From Symsagittifera roscoffensis (lineage: Eukaryota > Xenacoelomorpha > Acoela > Convolutidae): a stretch of DNA of 64,000 nt. The notes under the pieces are model-generated. The model was not told the origin of the DNA, did no database searches, and worked only from the letters and a program-made list of their open reading frames with translations. The stretch spans positions 41,067,223-41,131,222 of the forward strand of contig NC_087066.1 in the NCBI RefSeq assembly GCF_963678635.1. The letters run 5' to 3'. Shown here piece after piece: positions 53,353-62,700 of this stretch; positions within the stretch are counted from its first letter, which is position 1, and each line of letters starts with the position of its first letter. The position numbers and the translations under genes were made by a program.

Positions 53353-55049
53353 GAAAGAATTAATTTCCTATAACATATATAAAGGCATCATACAGATTAT
53401 TGAAAGGCTATTTACTTGATGTATTAAATTACTATAGTGACACGGCGAGCAACAAATTATACACAAGTATTAAGTATATAATCAAGGTTTACTATGAATG
53501 GCAATTGATGCAATTACAGGCGAAAAACATAGTACAGGAGTTGTTTAGGTCAAATGAGTTATCTCTCGCTTGCAGATAGTTTTTGAGTGACTTCTTAAAC
53601 GCTTCAGGAGATGCAAAAATAGCTGCAAAATCTTTGGAATATAGCATGTTTACATATCGGCAGACGCGATAGAAGAAGAACTGCTCGGTGAAGAAGAGAC
53701 GACATTTCTTGGCAGCTGTCAGTCTAGGTTAGGCAGTGATACGATGATCTTTGGCGGAGAAGGTAAAATTATTGAATTTGCAAATGTCGAAATCGTGTTT
53801 CTCATTAAGCTCTCTATTGAGACAAACCAAGTAGCATAATTCAATGAAGAAAAATATTGGCAAGGAACAGGTCACCTTCAATTGCTCAGTGTAATCACTG
53901 AGAACCGTCACCCATTTTATACATTTTTGAAACAATTCAAGTTTACGCCTTTAAAGTAAGGAAGGAAACCCTATTTGACTGCCGTAGGGAAGAAAACTTC
54001 TTATGCAAAGTTGATAAATTTAAACTTGGTCCGCAATAAGACGTTGTATGGAACAGAACATTTGGTAAAATGAAAAGATATTTCAACCGCAACAAGCTTG
54101 AGTTAAAGATGTTTTTCCCATTTCAAGTTTTGAGAAATTGTGACCCCGAGATCTTTGACAGAGTATAATGAAGGAATAGAGATATCATTAAGACCGAGCG
54201 ATGTTTCCGACTTTGCATTTATTGGCGTTAAACGTCATTTCATTTTCGATAGTCCAATTGTTAAAAAGGTCTTTATCTCTTTGAATGTCACAATGCATTG
54301 CGCTGGAATACAGTTTACTGTCATCAGCGACTAAATAACAGTCAAAAGTTAGAAGAGCAATGGGCATGTCATTAATGAAGAGAACAAACAATAGTGGCCC
54401 TAAAACGCTGCCTTGCGGCACTCCAATAGTAACATAACCTATCAAAGAAGATGAAGTTTCAATCATTACAATTTGAGTACGATCACTCAGATACAAAGAG
54501 AAAAATCGAGAAACGTGTAATTGTGGCCAACTTAGCCAGTTTGCTCAGTAGAATGTGATGAGGTACTTGATCAAAAGCTTTGCAAAAATCCAAATATACA
54601 GAAAGACTTGTCTCATTATTTGAATAAATTTCGTCAAGATATTCAAGAAGTTGGGTAATGGTTGATCGTTTTGTCATGAAACCATGCCGAACAGAAGTAA
54701 TGTTTGGTCTCACTCGAGTATTTATAAAATTGAAAATCGATCTCTCCAGAATAAGCGTTAATTGATATAAGATACTGATAGGGCTGTAATTTTTTACCTT
54801 TTCTGGATTGCTATTTTTTAAGATGGGTATTATGTAAGCACTTTTCCAAAGTGCTGGCCATTTTTGGGTGTTACAGACATCAGCATACAGCTGAACGACA
54901 AGTGGCGCGATAGTATTGTTGCAGTTGCTAAGAACAAAAGTTGGAAGGTTATCATTGGTTAAACATGTAGTTGAAGCTGACGCGATTGACGTTTCAATTT
55001 GAACAATTATTTGAAACAAGTTTAACAGAATTGAAGGGTTGCCATGTGC
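53308..55049 (-). mobile_element. CR1/Jockey-like LINE, 5'-truncated, with (TAG)n tail
   Basis: Minus strand: RT begins within 55109-54483 (WKSAYIIPILKNSNPEKVKN; motif A YLDFCKAFDQVPH). A deletion/frameshift follows near 54490, then YVTIGVPQGSVLGPLLFVLF (motif B), YLVADDSKLYSS (motif C, ADD intact) and FNANKCK. The C-terminal part, LGVTISQNLKWEKHL and VCLNRELNEKHDFDICKF, carries stops. No apurinic-type endonuclease is present, so the copy is 5'-truncated. Its 3' end is the (CTA)n run (53315-53352 on +), as in CR1-group microsatellite tails. The first 16 codons of the 55109 frame belong to the adjoining PLE. Confidence 0.75.
53315..53352. repeat. (CTA)n microsatellite, LINE 3' tail
   Basis: About 12 tandem CTA units, (TAG)n on the LINE's strand. 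Confidence 0.85.
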
Positions 55050-56193
55050 ATAATAAATCACCTCTAAATTTTTCTTTCCGTCAATGATCTTAATAAGAGT
55101 TTCAAACACTACCCTGCCGGTGCAATTTTACAGATATTCGTTTTCACTCCGTTGTTTCCGACTTTGTTCACAATGCCCGGTCAAAACTTTTTCATTTTGA
55201 GGTACTTCTGAAAACTTTATGGACCGTCCCTTCAACAACGTTTCTCTTGTACATCAAAGGTGCGCAATCTATAAAAATTAGAATGATGCCGGTATCATTG
55301 GGTTTTTATACAACCCACATGTGACCTTTTTCCCTGAGTCCACGTTGACTATTAAATCCAAAAAGGCCAAAATACCGTTTCAATCAAGTCCTTCTATGGT
55401 GAAATGCAAGTCTGGATGCAATTTATTGGCAGCTTCCAGCACTACCCCAGGATCACCCTTGACAGTTCCAACAATGTCGTTCACATATCTTAGAAAAAAT
55501 TTAACACCATTCTCAGTCCGATCTGCTTCTTGTTGTTTTATACAAGTCATGCAATACCATACTGTTTCAGCGATGTCTGTGTATTCGGATTCCGATATGT
55601 TACCATACCCTAAATGGTACCAATTCAAACAAGCTTCGCATTCTACCCCTTTAGTTCGATATCTCACCTTTTTCTGATACCCAGGCCAGACTTCCTTATT
55701 ATCCTCATTCGACACAGTCAATTTTGGTACTTCTTTCATTAATGCAGGTTCGTGTTCTTTAAGCCACAAATCGCCAGTATTACTACATGGGAGGCGCCCA
55801 CTGCTAAACCGTCTTTTTGTATATACCACAAACCATTGCATTCAAAGTGAACCTTACTCACTGCCAATCTTAGTAGTTTTTTTAGTTTCGCGAGATTTTC
55901 CGGAGGATTGATTCGCTCATATAATTTCCACAGGGTTGTTTCAACAGCAATTCTTTACATCAAGGGAGATTATACTCTCATCAGAGTCCAATTCTGTTTT
56001 CTCCAAGATCTTCGGGGACGCTACACCTCGCTTGCATTTTCAGATAGAATTTTACCGAAGGCCACCACTTCTCATATGTACCCTTTCTCACTACCTCCCT
56101 TATTTTTGTTAGATCACCCGATGCCCTAGTCCTATCCGCATTTGCCTGGCTTATCTCAGACCTCAGAAGTCTCAATTGAAAGCTCTGCACCAC
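55050..56193 (-). pseudogene. PLE RT copy B with PHD-like segment
   Basis: Minus strand: N-terminal RSEISQANADRTRASGDLTK, KGTYEKWW (56193-55981). Motif A (SIISLDVK) follows after a deletion. Motif B reads HFECNGLWYIQKDGLAVGAS (about 55830). 55841-55380 is open: VECEACLNWYHLG and WYCMTCIKQQ, then FFLRYVNDIVGTVKGDPGVV (motif C, YVND rather than YVDD) and HFTIEGLD, stop. It continues ILAFLDLIVNVDSGKKVTCG and CAPLMYKRNVVEGTVHKVFR. Truncated by the LINE at 55049. Confidence 0.7.
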
Positions 56194-56249
56194 TTGCTCT
56201 GAAAAAAAACACCGTTATCAGGCAGACAAAACCGTAAAAAATCTGGTAT

Positions 56250-56720
56250 AATGTATAAAGTCGTATTCGAGACGTTTCTCATGGTATGAAGTCAGGGATT
56301 ATAGACCAAACAGCCAACAATCAGAAACTACTCACACTAGACGCTTTGCATATTTGCAGGGAGAGGCCGAAAATCAACACAGGCGATGATATTAGGAGCC
56401 GGGAAATAACAGTAAAATTGTAGTCCACGTATCACATGGCTAAAATTCAAGAAACTGACATGTCAGAATTGTAAAATATTCCAAAATTAAAATTTTATAA
56501 CAAGGAAAGAACAAAAATTATAAAAATATCAAAAATTTACTGGAAAAAGTGATTAATGGTTACGTAATTTTATATGTAATTACAGTTTTCTAAGTTTGAT
56601 TAGTCAAAAATTTCTTAGAGTCTTTTAAAACATGAATCTCATTTTCCGATCTTTGATCGTTTTGTAAATATTGCACAGAAACTTTCTATCCTGATGATGC
56701 ACAAAATGTGCGAAAACATT
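56250..56720 (+). pseudogene. PLE endonuclease tail, UTR and hairpin (right copy)
   Basis: The duplicate of 51440-51895. CTGATGA lies at 56691-56697 and is followed by the same hairpin and GAAAA. Confidence 0.6.
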
Positions 56721-56898
56721 TGAATGAACATTTCAAAAATCTATAACTAAGAAAACTTCCTATACATATTTGAAAATCTTCAAAGTTTTTAAGAAGCTGG
56801 CCTTTCAAGTGAAAATCAGTTGGATTTTTAAGCTTTTCGATTTTTGGTCTATTGCAAAATAACAAATAAAGTCGAAGAGATTCTTGATATAAAGTAAA

Positions 56899-57270
56899 TT
56901 TCAAACGTTTTAGCAACTAAATGCATCGTCAGGATTCTTACAATGAACTAATCTAAATGACAAAAAAAAACATTCTGAACGAAGGTTATTTACAATAATT
57001 CAAATAAGTTTTGGTTCTAAACCATCCTGTTGAAAATTTTATCCAATCAAGTTGACTTCAAAAAACTTTTCCAGATAAGGAAATTTTGAAACTCAAAAAT
57101 TAATTAAACAATTTGTAATTAGTTCGTCTGGAAGGCTCTGAGTCATAATTTTGTTTTAGACATACGTTTTGAATAAAAAACCGAAAAAATTTTGGGATTT
57201 AATTTTCAGTCTTAACTCCTTGCTCCTGAAAACTTATCGCACGTGTTCAAGCCCGGTTTCTGAAACTTTT
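56899..57270 (-). repeat. PLE 3' end, second subfamily (right copy)
   Basis: The duplicate of 52083-52460. CTGACGA lies at 56926-56932 on the minus strand. Confidence 0.5.
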
Positions 57271-57279
57271 CATGAAAAT

Positions 57280-58020
57280 CGAAAAAGACATCAAAGAAAA
57301 AGCGCTTGCCATGGAAAAGAAGGAAGAGATCAGTGATGCGGATGGCTAAAGAAATCTTGAAAAATTGTGTAGGAGTCCGATTACAGGAAATTTTTGTTAA
57401 ATAAGTAATACCACAATTAAGAAATCGAATAAAAAAAAATCGAAACGGTATCTGCCTTCATTATCGAAAGAGAGTGACCTTTAGAACAAAAGGAAATGAT
57501 TGAGAAGTTTCCTTGAACTGGTATCACGTAAACTGTGGGTGTTTATCAGAAACCAAAACTGCCAACATTTCTGACAAAATTCGGTCGTAAAAGGCATGTA
57601 TTGAACAACTTGAAAAGGATCAATCTGAAGCAGTGCGTGGTAAAGTTTTCCTAGGGTATGTTGATGATATTGTGAGAATCATCAGTGGTAACCCAGCGCT
57701 TATTCTACAGGCAGCGATTAAACTGCAGCCATAATTACAGTTTACTCTTGAGAATTCAGATAGTTAGGGGAAATTGGCCCTCATGGTTTTGAAAATGAAC
57801 TTGGACTCATGAAAAAGGTCACAGGCGGTCGGTATCAGAAACCCATTGAGTTACTTTTTCGAAGTCCTCTGCTAATTCTTGAATGCCTTGCTGTTTTTCT
57901 TCAATTCTTGTTGTATCGCAAGTGGTGCGAACATCAGATTTGTCTCTGTGTGAGTTATCAATCTGCAATTTTTAAACCTTTTTCGAAGGCTTTTTATTCA
58001 AAATAATTAACTAGAAAATT
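57280..58020 (+). pseudogene. PLE RT fragment with PHD-like segment (right copy)
   Basis: The duplicate of 52480-53220. Motif C here keeps both aspartates (GYVDDIVRIISGNPALI, about 57656). Several stops remain. Confidence 0.6.
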
Positions 58021-58089
58021 TTTTTAAAAAACGTGTCAAGAAAGTATATAATTTGTAATCAAAATACATAAAATATAATTTTTTTTACC

Positions 58090-58184
58090 TGTTTCCACCT
58101 GTGTTCGGTCTGTGGTGGGTCGGTCGAGTATATCGTCGGTCTGTAGATTGGCTGTATGTATCTCGATTGAGAACACGATTGTTC

Positions 58185-58241
<57 letters not shown>

Positions 58242-58634
58242 CCTCCAATAATTATCGAAAATCATTCAGAGGAAACAACGGAATAATATCTGTTTCGGAA
58301 CAAAATTATCAAGTTCTAAACGAAATCGGAATCGAAAGCGACTTTATTGTCACTACTTTTGCCAATAAGTGGGGATTTTCACGCTTGCCAGAAGTTAGAA
58401 GTCAATTCTGGCCAAAGTCTAATTAATTTCATGTCCAGAACATCATTTAAAAACAAGTTTGACTTAGGAACATTTTTTATCCGGTTCAAATCAATTGTAT
58501 TCCAAGTTTTTTTGTAGTAAAATACTTGGAATGACCGGGATTCGAACCGGCGAACTTTCCGTTTCAGGTCAAGTACGTTACCGATAGACTAGCTGGTCTT
58601 GATATGCTTTCCTTTTTAGTTTCAATCTTGAACA
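58090..58634 (-). repeat. BEL2 3' LTR
   Basis: On the minus strand it begins TGTTCAAGATTG, overlapping the last codons of pol as in BEL1, and is inferred to end GGAAACA at 58090 (545 bp). It contains a tRNA-like block and a (TA)n run at 58187-58239. The other LTR is outside the window, so the left end is inferred. Confidence 0.65.
58530..58600 (-). tRNA. tRNA-like sequence in BEL2 LTR (pseudo-tRNA)
   Basis: On the minus strand, box A TAGTCTATCGG (58591-58581) and box B GGTTCGAATCC (58548-58538) have normal spacing. A loop CTGAAAC could present anticodon GAA, but the anticodon stem has two G/A mismatches and the acceptor ends do not pair. A tRNA-derived LTR segment is more likely than a functional tRNA. 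Confidence 0.35.
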
Positions 58635-59690
58635 TCCTCGGGCCCCAACGGAGCGAGAACTGGGGCGAGTTTAACAAGAGGTTGGGTTAAATCTCCTGTT
58701 GCGGTTTTAAGGAGTGCGGAACGGGCGGTAGCGTCTTTGCCATAGTTAAGCGTTTTGACGCGAGCGAGAGGGTAGTAACCACGCGGGCTACTATCCTCGA
58801 CGATCCAAACAAGATCTCCGGCTTTGAGTTCTTGTTCGGTAGGTGTGTGCCACTTACGGCGTTTGTTGAGAGTCGGAACTTACTCGCGTAGCCATCTAGT
58901 CCAGATGGCGTTAGCGTATCCTTGTGCGCGAAGATAACGCTTTCGATGGTCGAAATGTTCGTCCGTCGCAATCGACGGGAAAATAACTGAGCGCTGGCCT
59001 ATCAAGAAGTGATTTGGCGTTAAAGCCTCAATCTTATTCGGGTCACTGCTTACCGCTGTGAGTGGACGCGCATTGAGGGACTGTTCCACCAGACAAAATG
59101 TGGTCTGGAGTACCTCGTCGGTTAATTTACGGGGTGTGAGGATGGAGTAGAAAACTCTCTTGCAACTACGTACAAGACGTTCCCAAGAGCCACCATGATG
59201 TGGTGAAGATGGTGGGTTATACTTCCATTCGATGCCTTTGTGGACAAGGAGAGCGGGTGCAAGATCATTCCATGCTCGAGTACACAGAAGAAGCTCTTTC
59301 TCTGCACCGACAAAGTTTGTACCATTATCGGACCAAATGTTCGATGGAGTTCCTCGTCTAGCAATGAGTCGTTCTACTCCCATGACACAGGAGCTTGAAT
59401 CCATTGATGGTACGACTTCAATATGGATGGCTCTAGTGGTCAAACAAGTGAACAAAAACGCCCAACGTTTCTCCGAAGTCCTACGGATTGTTACATGAAA
59501 GGGTCCGAAGTAATCGACTCCGCAATTGTTGAAGGGCGCTTGGCAGTATCCATGACGCTCAATTGGCAGATCAGACGTGAAAGGGGTGATGGTTTTCAAC
59601 TTTCGCTTTCGGCAGTTTTTACAATTAAGTTCAATGTTACGGAGCAATGATCTTAGTTTTAAGATTGCATTTCTATCTGGGTGACAGATC
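58629..59690 (-). pseudogene. BEL2 integrase core and C-terminal domain
   Basis: Minus strand: after a frameshift near 59690, LLRNIELNCKNCRKRK (zinc-finger cysteines), D in GVDYFGPFHV, D in WSDNGTNFVG, E in GGSWERLVRSCKR, then LVEQSLNARPLTAVSSDPN and IWTRWLRE, stop TAA (58880-58882). Beyond it the frame continues VPTLNKRRKWH and LKAGDLVWIVEDSSPRG to the true end at TGA about 58629. The DDE triad is intact. Confidence 0.85.
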
Positions 59691-61113
59691 GTAGGTAGTC
59701 AATTGACTGATGCTCATGTTTGTTGTGTTGATGAGCCACAAACAATTTGACTAATGGATGACGGCCATCAGGTATGATGGGATATTTATTTTTAAATTTG
59801 AGTTTAGAGAGTCGACTAAAGCGTCCTATGGATCTAAGAAGTCCATCGGGGTCAATGAATGGGGAGAGAGTTGCAATAGGGCTTACATTCTTAACATATT
59901 TCTCAGAACTCAATAATTTGAACTCTGAGGGGAACGCTTCTTTTTGAGAAAGAAGAAACAACATTTGTTGAGAATTATCTATCTCAGACGGTTTAACGAT
60001 ATTAGCGATTGTTCCACGGAAATGATTAAATTTAGGATTTAATCGGAGGATGATTGCTACTACGCGCAATAATTTGAGAAACGAGTTGTAACGTTTCCAC
60101 TTGATGACGGGTTCAGGGACTGACGGATTGATTACAAAATTAGTGGCAGTATCGATCACATCATCGATAGGACCTTTTAATTTTTTTGTTATCACATCGA
60201 CATTTGGTCGAAAGGGCCAATCACTGGTTCTGAGGAATCTGGGACCTTGAGTCCAGCTGCTGTCCTTCAAGGCTTCAGCGGCAATACCTCGAGTACCAGT
60301 ATCAGCTGGGTTGTTTTCAGTATCTACGTGATACCATTCGTCGACAGTGGTAACTTCCAGTATTTCGCCTACTCGATTAGCGACGAATACTGGCTGCTTT
60401 GCAGTCGAATGGAGCCATTGTAGCACAGTGGTGCTGTCAGTCCACATAAAGACATCATTTATAGGGATCGAAAGTGCTTTCATGATATCTATTTTGAGAC
60501 GTGTAGCAAGCAAAGAAGCTTGCAGCTCTAATTTTGGGATGGAAATAGCCTTCATTGGTGCTACGCGGGCTTTACCCAAAATGAAGGCGAGTTTTGTCTC
60601 ATGTGTATCAATAATGCGCGCACGGAGAAATCCAACTGCACAGAAGACTTCCTGTGAACTGTCACCAAACATATGGAGTTTAATTTTGTCAACTGCGGAT
60701 GGAAAGTAGCATCTCGGTATGATCAGTTGACCCAGGATGGGTAGACCAGACCGCCATTCGAGGAGTTTGGCATTCAAATCCAAAGGAAGTGGGTTATTCC
60801 ATTGTTGACCACTGATTCTCCAAATCTCTTTAAGAAGTAATCGGGCTCTGACAGTGTACGGAGCGACTAACCCAATAGGGTCGAAAACTGACGAGACAAA
60901 ACTTAGAACTGTACGTTGGGTAACAGTATCCTTCAGTTCTCTGATTACACCTCGACTAACTACCAATGTATCGAGAACGTGATCCCATTTCAAACCTAGA
61001 ACATGCGATTCTTGACCTTCACTACTTAGAATCTCCTTAACTTGACTTAAATTGTCGCTTGACGTACATAACTCTTTCTGAATCTCTTTGACATTGCTCA
61101 CGAATTTTGTCAA
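59659..61113 (-). CDS. BEL2 pol: RT thumb, RNase H, integrase N-terminus
   Basis: An open frame of 484 codons: KFVSNV, VLGLKWDHVLDTLVVSRG, VSSVFDPIGLVAPYTVRARL, then RNase H (HMFGDSSQEVFCAVGFLRAR, IPKLELQASLLATRLK, MWTDSTTVLQWLHS, NPADTGTRG), then the approach to the integrase finger (HPLVKLFVAHQHNKHEHQS). The first ATG is not a real start; the frame begins at a deletion scar. It ends by frameshift near 59690. Confidence 0.85.
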   Translation of the reverse strand: MTKFVSNVKEIQKELCTSSDNLSQVKEILSSEGQESHVLGLKWDHVLDTLVVSRGVIRELKDTVTQRTVLSFVSSVFDPIGLVAPYTVRARLLLKEIWRISGQQWNNPLPLDLNAKLLEWRSGLPILGQLIIPRCYFPSAVDKIKLHMFGDSSQEVFCAVGFLRARIIDTHETKLAFILGKARVAPMKAISIPKLELQASLLATRLKIDIMKALSIPINDVFMWTDSTTVLQWLHSTAKQPVFVANRVGEILEVTTVDEWYHVDTENNPADTGTRGIAAEALKDSSWTQGPRFLRTSDWPFRPNVDVITKKLKGPIDDVIDTATNFVINPSVPEPVIKWKRYNSFLKLLRVVAIILRLNPKFNHFRGTIANIVKPSEIDNSQQMLFLLSQKEAFPSEFKLLSSEKYVKNVSPIATLSPFIDPDGLLRSIGRFSRLSKLKFKNKYPIIPDGRHPLVKLFVAHQHNKHEHQSIDYLRSVTQIEMQS

Positions 61114-62477
61114 CGAAGTGACAGTTGGTCGATTGGGAGAACACCAAACTGAAGGAACATGCCTTCAATATCAGCTGATAATGCATGTTGATGTTGACGG
61201 AATCTCATTAGAACGGCCAGCAGATTCTGAAGCAAATCTGGGCCAACCAAAAGAGCTTTATTAAGTGACGATCCATGAAATTTGGCTGCACCATTTAGGA
61301 CGCGGCGGACTTTTCCGGGTTTATTTGGATTAATCACGGGGTGATGAGGAAGATACCATTCCCTAGCGGAACGATTTGTGCAGTCATGTGTATTCACTTT
61401 GATGACGTAACCTTTGTCAAAATCTTCTTGAATGTTTTTTGCGTATAAAGCACTGAGGTTTGTGTCTTTGCCTAAACGTTTTTCCAGAGATTTAATTTGT
61501 GCTAAGGCGGAGTAGTAGTTGTTGGGCAACTGTGAGTGGTCTTCGGCCCAAAGCATTCCAACGGCGTATCTATCACCATCATGTTTAGTTGATGCTTCTA
61601 AAATTTTATTCGCTCTTCTATCTTCTGACGATCGGGCATCTACTTGTTTATACGTACCGTATGATTCAAGTTCGTACCAAGATTTGACCTGCTGTACCAA
61701 ACTTACATCTTTTTTGTAATTTACATCAAACTTACACACTCCCTGCCTCCACCGGCTGAAGCATGTTGAGATCAGGCCGGTGGAGGCAGGGAGTGGACCA
61801 CTTAAGACCCATCCAATTGGGAGGCGAACGGCGAAAGGTGATTTTTGGCTTTTATCCTGGCAGTATTCCAGAGGACAAATGTACCCATAAACATCTTGAC
61901 CTAAAATCATTTCGACATCAGCGTACCGAAATTCGACTGAATCAATTGGTTCCAAGTGAGAGTATTTCTCTTGCAACCTACGAACGTTAATTATATCTGA
62001 ACTTATGTAAATGTTGTTTTTTACATATGCAAAAACGGTGAACAAAATATCTGGATCAAATTCAGAAGAAACGTTCAAATCAACTTGTTCTGAAGTAATA
62101 TCTTCGGAACAATTGGCGCCATTGACAGTCAAATCAATTTTCCTACCTGTCAGATTGAGTCTGCGAGCGAGTTCAGGTGAAATACAAGAGTGACTGCAAG
62201 CTGTGTCACATAACACAAGTGCGGTGGTTTCAGAGTCATTTGATGATAATGTGAGATTTATAAGTGGCATCAGTGCTTTTAGATTCATAAGGGATGTCCC
62301 ACAAGTATTGTTTTGCGTCGTGGGTCTAAATGGAGTTTGAACTGCGGGATTGGCTGCAGTTGTGTGCGGTGCATAACCAGATTGGTTATTTGTAGGGAAA
62401 ACGCGTTCTGCGCCGTGCAGTAACACATTATGAGTGCTCTTGCACTGTGGTTTAGGACAGTTTTGGGCTTGGGACAT
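61110..62477 (-). CDS. BEL2 protease and N-terminal RT
   Basis: Open frame: CPKPQCKSTHNVLLHGAERV; protease ALVLCDTACSHSCISPELAR with D-T-A as the active triplet; MILGQDVYGYICPLEY; VRLPIGWVLSGPLP; RT KSWYELESYGTYKQVDARSS; REWYLPHHPVINPNKPGKVR; ALSADIEGMFLQ (motif A). It stops right after QLSLR, where BEL1 continues toward its YxDD box. A perfect 20-bp inverted repeat lies at 61737-61795. Confidence 0.85.
   Translation of the reverse strand: MSQAQNCPKPQCKSTHNVLLHGAERVFPTNNQSGYAPHTTAANPAVQTPFRPTTQNNTCGTSLMNLKALMPLINLTLSSNDSETTALVLCDTACSHSCISPELARRLNLTGRKIDLTVNGANCSEDITSEQVDLNVSSEFDPDILFTVFAYVKNNIYISSDIINVRRLQEKYSHLEPIDSVEFRYADVEMILGQDVYGYICPLEYCQDKSQKSPFAVRLPIGWVLSGPLPASTGLISTCFSRWRQGVCKFDVNYKKDVSLVQQVKSWYELESYGTYKQVDARSSEDRRANKILEASTKHDGDRYAVGMLWAEDHSQLPNNYYSALAQIKSLEKRLGKDTNLSALYAKNIQEDFDKGYVIKVNTHDCTNRSAREWYLPHHPVINPNKPGKVRRVLNGAAKFHGSSLNKALLVGPDLLQNLLAVLMRFRQHQHALSADIEGMFLQFGVLPIDQLSLR
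61737..61795. repeat. Perfect 20-bp inverted repeat inside BEL2 pol
   Basis: CACTCCCTGCCTCCACCGGC (61737-61756) and its exact reverse complement (61776-61795) are separated by 19 nt. Compared with BEL1, the protein has extra residues (SRWRQGV region) here. Confidence 0.9.
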
Positions 62478-62700
62478 TTACTAAACATGTGATTTCCTTG
62501 AAAACAAGAAAAGCAAAGCTTATTTTCAGCGCAAAATTTAGCACGCTGTGTTGGATTTTTTTCTTTAAAAACGCTACATTTAAAAATTGAATGCTTGCCT
62601 TTACAAACTAAACATGGACTATATTGAATATTTGCGTCAAACTTAGCTTGCGAGTTTGCGGCAAACACTTTAACATTGGTTTTTTGTCCGAACCGAATTA
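62460..62700 (-). pseudogene. BEL2 gag zinc knuckles, between two frameshifts
   Basis: CLVCKGKHSIFKC and CFSCFQGNHMFSKC are read in the frame of 62782-62285. Upstream gag (to 62670) and downstream protease (from 62477) are in other frames, so a frameshift lies on each side. Confidence 0.75.

Larger units (their letters stand above)
55050..58085. repeat. Right copy of duplicated PLE mosaic
   Basis: Corresponds to 51157-53283 but with an extra RT block (55300-56236). It ends at the same point as the left copy, where BEL2 begins. Confidence 0.75.

Noticed and set aside
58101-58426. ORFs with long isoleucine-tyrosine runs
   Set aside because: They are translations of the (TA)n microsatellite in the BEL2 LTR.
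58530-58600. Functional tRNA gene
   Set aside because: Acceptor ends do not pair and the anticodon stem has mismatches; it lies inside an LTR.
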